Positions 22,603 to 23,471 of a DNA stretch of 23,471 nt are shown in pieces; the first letter of the stretch is position 1; each line of letters starts with the position of its first letter. Location of the stretch: contig DKYK01000061.1 in NCBI GenBank assembly GCA_002492415.1, positions 524 to 23,994 on the forward strand. The letters run 5' to 3'. The position numbers and the translations under genes are program-made. The stretch is from Christensenella sp. UBA7102. Lineage in GTDB: Bacteria; Bacillota; Clostridia; Christensenellales; UBA1750. Below the pieces are notes generated by a model. It made no database searches and was not told where the DNA came from. It saw only the letters and a list, made by a program, of their open reading frames with translations.

Positions 22603-23370
22603 ATGACACAGTTGGGCGCGCAGATGTATACCGTGCGCGAGTACACCAAGAATACGAAGGACCTGCTGGAGACGTTCGCAAAGCTGAAGGGCATCGGATA
22701 TGAGGCGGTGCAGGTTTCCGCCATCGGCGCGGACATTCCGGCGGAGGCGGTGGCGCAGGGCCTGAAGGAAAACGGCCTGATCTGCGCTGCGACGCACATA
22801 GGTTTTGACGAATGCCTGAAGAACCTGGATGCGGTGATCGCCAAACACAAGGCGTGGGGCTGCGATTACGTGGGCGTGGGTTCCATGCCGGGCGAATACC
22901 GCGCCGACGCGGCGGGCTTCGCGCGCTTTGCCAAAGAGGCCTCCGGCGTGGCGGACGCGCTGGCCAAGGAAGGGCTGAAGTTCGTCTACCACAACCACAA
23001 CTTTGAGTTCCGCAAGCTGGACGGCAAGCTGGGCATGGACATACTCTTTGAGGAAACCTCGCCCAACTTCCAGTTTGAGATCGACACCTTCTGGGTGCAA
23101 AAGGGCGCGGGCGACGTGCGGCGCTGGATCGACAAGGTGCGCGGCCGCATGGACGTGGTGCACTTCAAGGATATGGCGCTGACCGACTCCTGCGAACAGC
23201 GCATGGCCCACATCGGCGAGGGCAACCTCGACTGGGACGGCATCGTCGCCGCCTGCCGCGACATCGGCGTAAAGTGGTTCCTTGTCGAGCAGGACGACTG
23301 CCAGGGCCGCGACCCCTTCGCCTGCCTCAAGGCCAGCCGCGAATTCCTCGCGGGCAAGGGAGTAAGGTGA
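22603..23370 (+). CDS. Sugar phosphate isomerase/epimerase, xylose isomerase-like TIM barrel
   Basis: This 255-residue protein belongs to the same TIM-barrel superfamily as the 1973 gene. The metal-site and substrate segments are FVYHNHNFEFRKLDGK (about 127-142), FEIDTFWVQKGAG, VVHFKDMA and FLVEQDDCQGRDPF near the C-terminus, with the catalytic-metal Glu, Asp and His set in the usual order. Such enzymes isomerise or epimerise sugars or inositol derivatives; relatives of this type are often in glycoside-use clusters. The substrate is unknown. ATG 22603 has AGGAGGG (22589-22595) 7 nt upstream. A TATAAT and a cre-like operator precede it, so expression is probably glucose- or sugar-regulated. 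Cytoplasmic; likely the first or only gene of its transcript in the window. Confidence 0.88.
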   Translation: MTQLGAQMYTVREYTKNTKDLLETFAKLKGIGYEAVQVSAIGADIPAEAVAQGLKENGLICAATHIGFDECLKNLDAVIAKHKAWGCDYVGVGSMPGEYRADAAGFARFAKEASGVADALAKEGLKFVYHNHNFEFRKLDGKLGMDILFEETSPNFQFEIDTFWVQKGAGDVRRWIDKVRGRMDVVHFKDMALTDSCEQRMAHIGEGNLDWDGIVAACRDIGVKWFLVEQDDCQGRDPFACLKASREFLAGKGVR

Positions 23371-23383
23371 CGAGGGGGAACGC

Positions 23384-23408
23384 GCTTTTCTTTCTGAGAA
23401 AGAAAAGC
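23384..23408. repeat. Perfect hairpin after the isomerase gene
   Basis: GCTTTTCTTTC (23384-23394) pairs exactly with GAAAGAAAAGC (23398-23408) around loop TGA. No T tract follows on the plus strand, so it is not a canonical terminator; part of the arm (AAAAGAAAGC) recurs just downstream near 23412-23421. Confidence 0.6.
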
Positions 23409-23447
23409 TGCAAAAGAAAGCTGATATGCTCCGGGCGGGGTTGGCAT

Positions 23448-23471
23448 TTTGCGTCAATACGGTGACGCAAA
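23448..23471. terminator. Perfect inverted repeat at the window edge, possible terminator
   Basis: TTTGCGTCA (23448-23456) pairs exactly with TGACGCAAA (23463-23471) around a 6-nt loop. The window ends at the last stem base, so a following T tract cannot be seen. Confidence 0.45.

Overview
The window looks like chromosome from a GC-rich Firmicute, probably a gut Clostridia-type lineage. The reasons are strong AGGAGG ribosome binding sites, textbook sigma-A promoters (TTGAMA, 17 bp, TATAAT), LplB/YtcP-type sugar permeases with a very large lipoprotein binding protein, short lipoproteins with clean lipoboxes, and GC-rich genes next to AT-rich or hairpin-rich intergenic DNA. This assignment is inference; there is no rRNA or other marker gene. 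I see no tRNA, CRISPR array, phage gene, transposase or complete insertion sequence.

Layout. (1) 1-1044, minus strand: an Fe-S cluster scaffold-like protein followed by a GGGtGRT-family protein that runs off the left edge. They are divergent from (2) 1252-2785, an XRE/S24 LexA-like regulator and a TIM-barrel sugar isomerase. (3) 2786-3280: a long AT-rich control region. (4) 3281-6914: a carbohydrate ABC importer (two permeases, then a lipoprotein binding protein) without its ATPase. (5) 7188-8948: a membrane-anchored surface protein with repeated CARDB/DUF11-like domains. (6) 9218-13065: a tight operon of DUF2461 protein, nitroreductase-like protein, phosphohexomutase, SAM methyltransferase and a small lipoprotein. 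(7) 13105-15084: transketolase, probably with its own promoter inside the preceding gene. (8) 15487-17695: a GNAT acetyltransferase and an alpha-phosphoglucomutase-type enzyme. (9) 17696-18086: an unusually structured intergenic region. (10) 18087-21980: aspartate kinase, a TAXI-like lipoprotein, a tandem-GNAT protein and a TauE/SafE permease. (11) A minus-strand DUF1294 membrane protein (22219-22521), divergent from a second TIM-barrel sugar isomerase (22603-23370) that carries a cre/LacI-type operator at its promoter.

The genes mostly serve carbohydrate uptake and central sugar metabolism: an importer, two sugar isomerase/epimerase-like enzymes, two phosphohexomutases and transketolase. Amino-acid biosynthesis (aspartate kinase), Fe-S handling and envelope functions lie between them. 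Genes in clusters 6, 8 and 10 are closely spaced and probably co-transcribed.

The most unusual signals are in non-coding DNA. An 84-nt segment (17794-17877) folds on paper into a four-way junction with every junction base paired, inside a roughly 200-nt run of hairpins. A perfect hairpin sits between the Shine-Dalgarno and the start codon of the surface protein. Two related intergenic repeat copies lie near 9.1 kb and 22.1 kb. Operator-like palindromes occur upstream of the regulator, the importer and the second isomerase. All structures were found by reading complementarity by eye; no folding energies or database searches were run.
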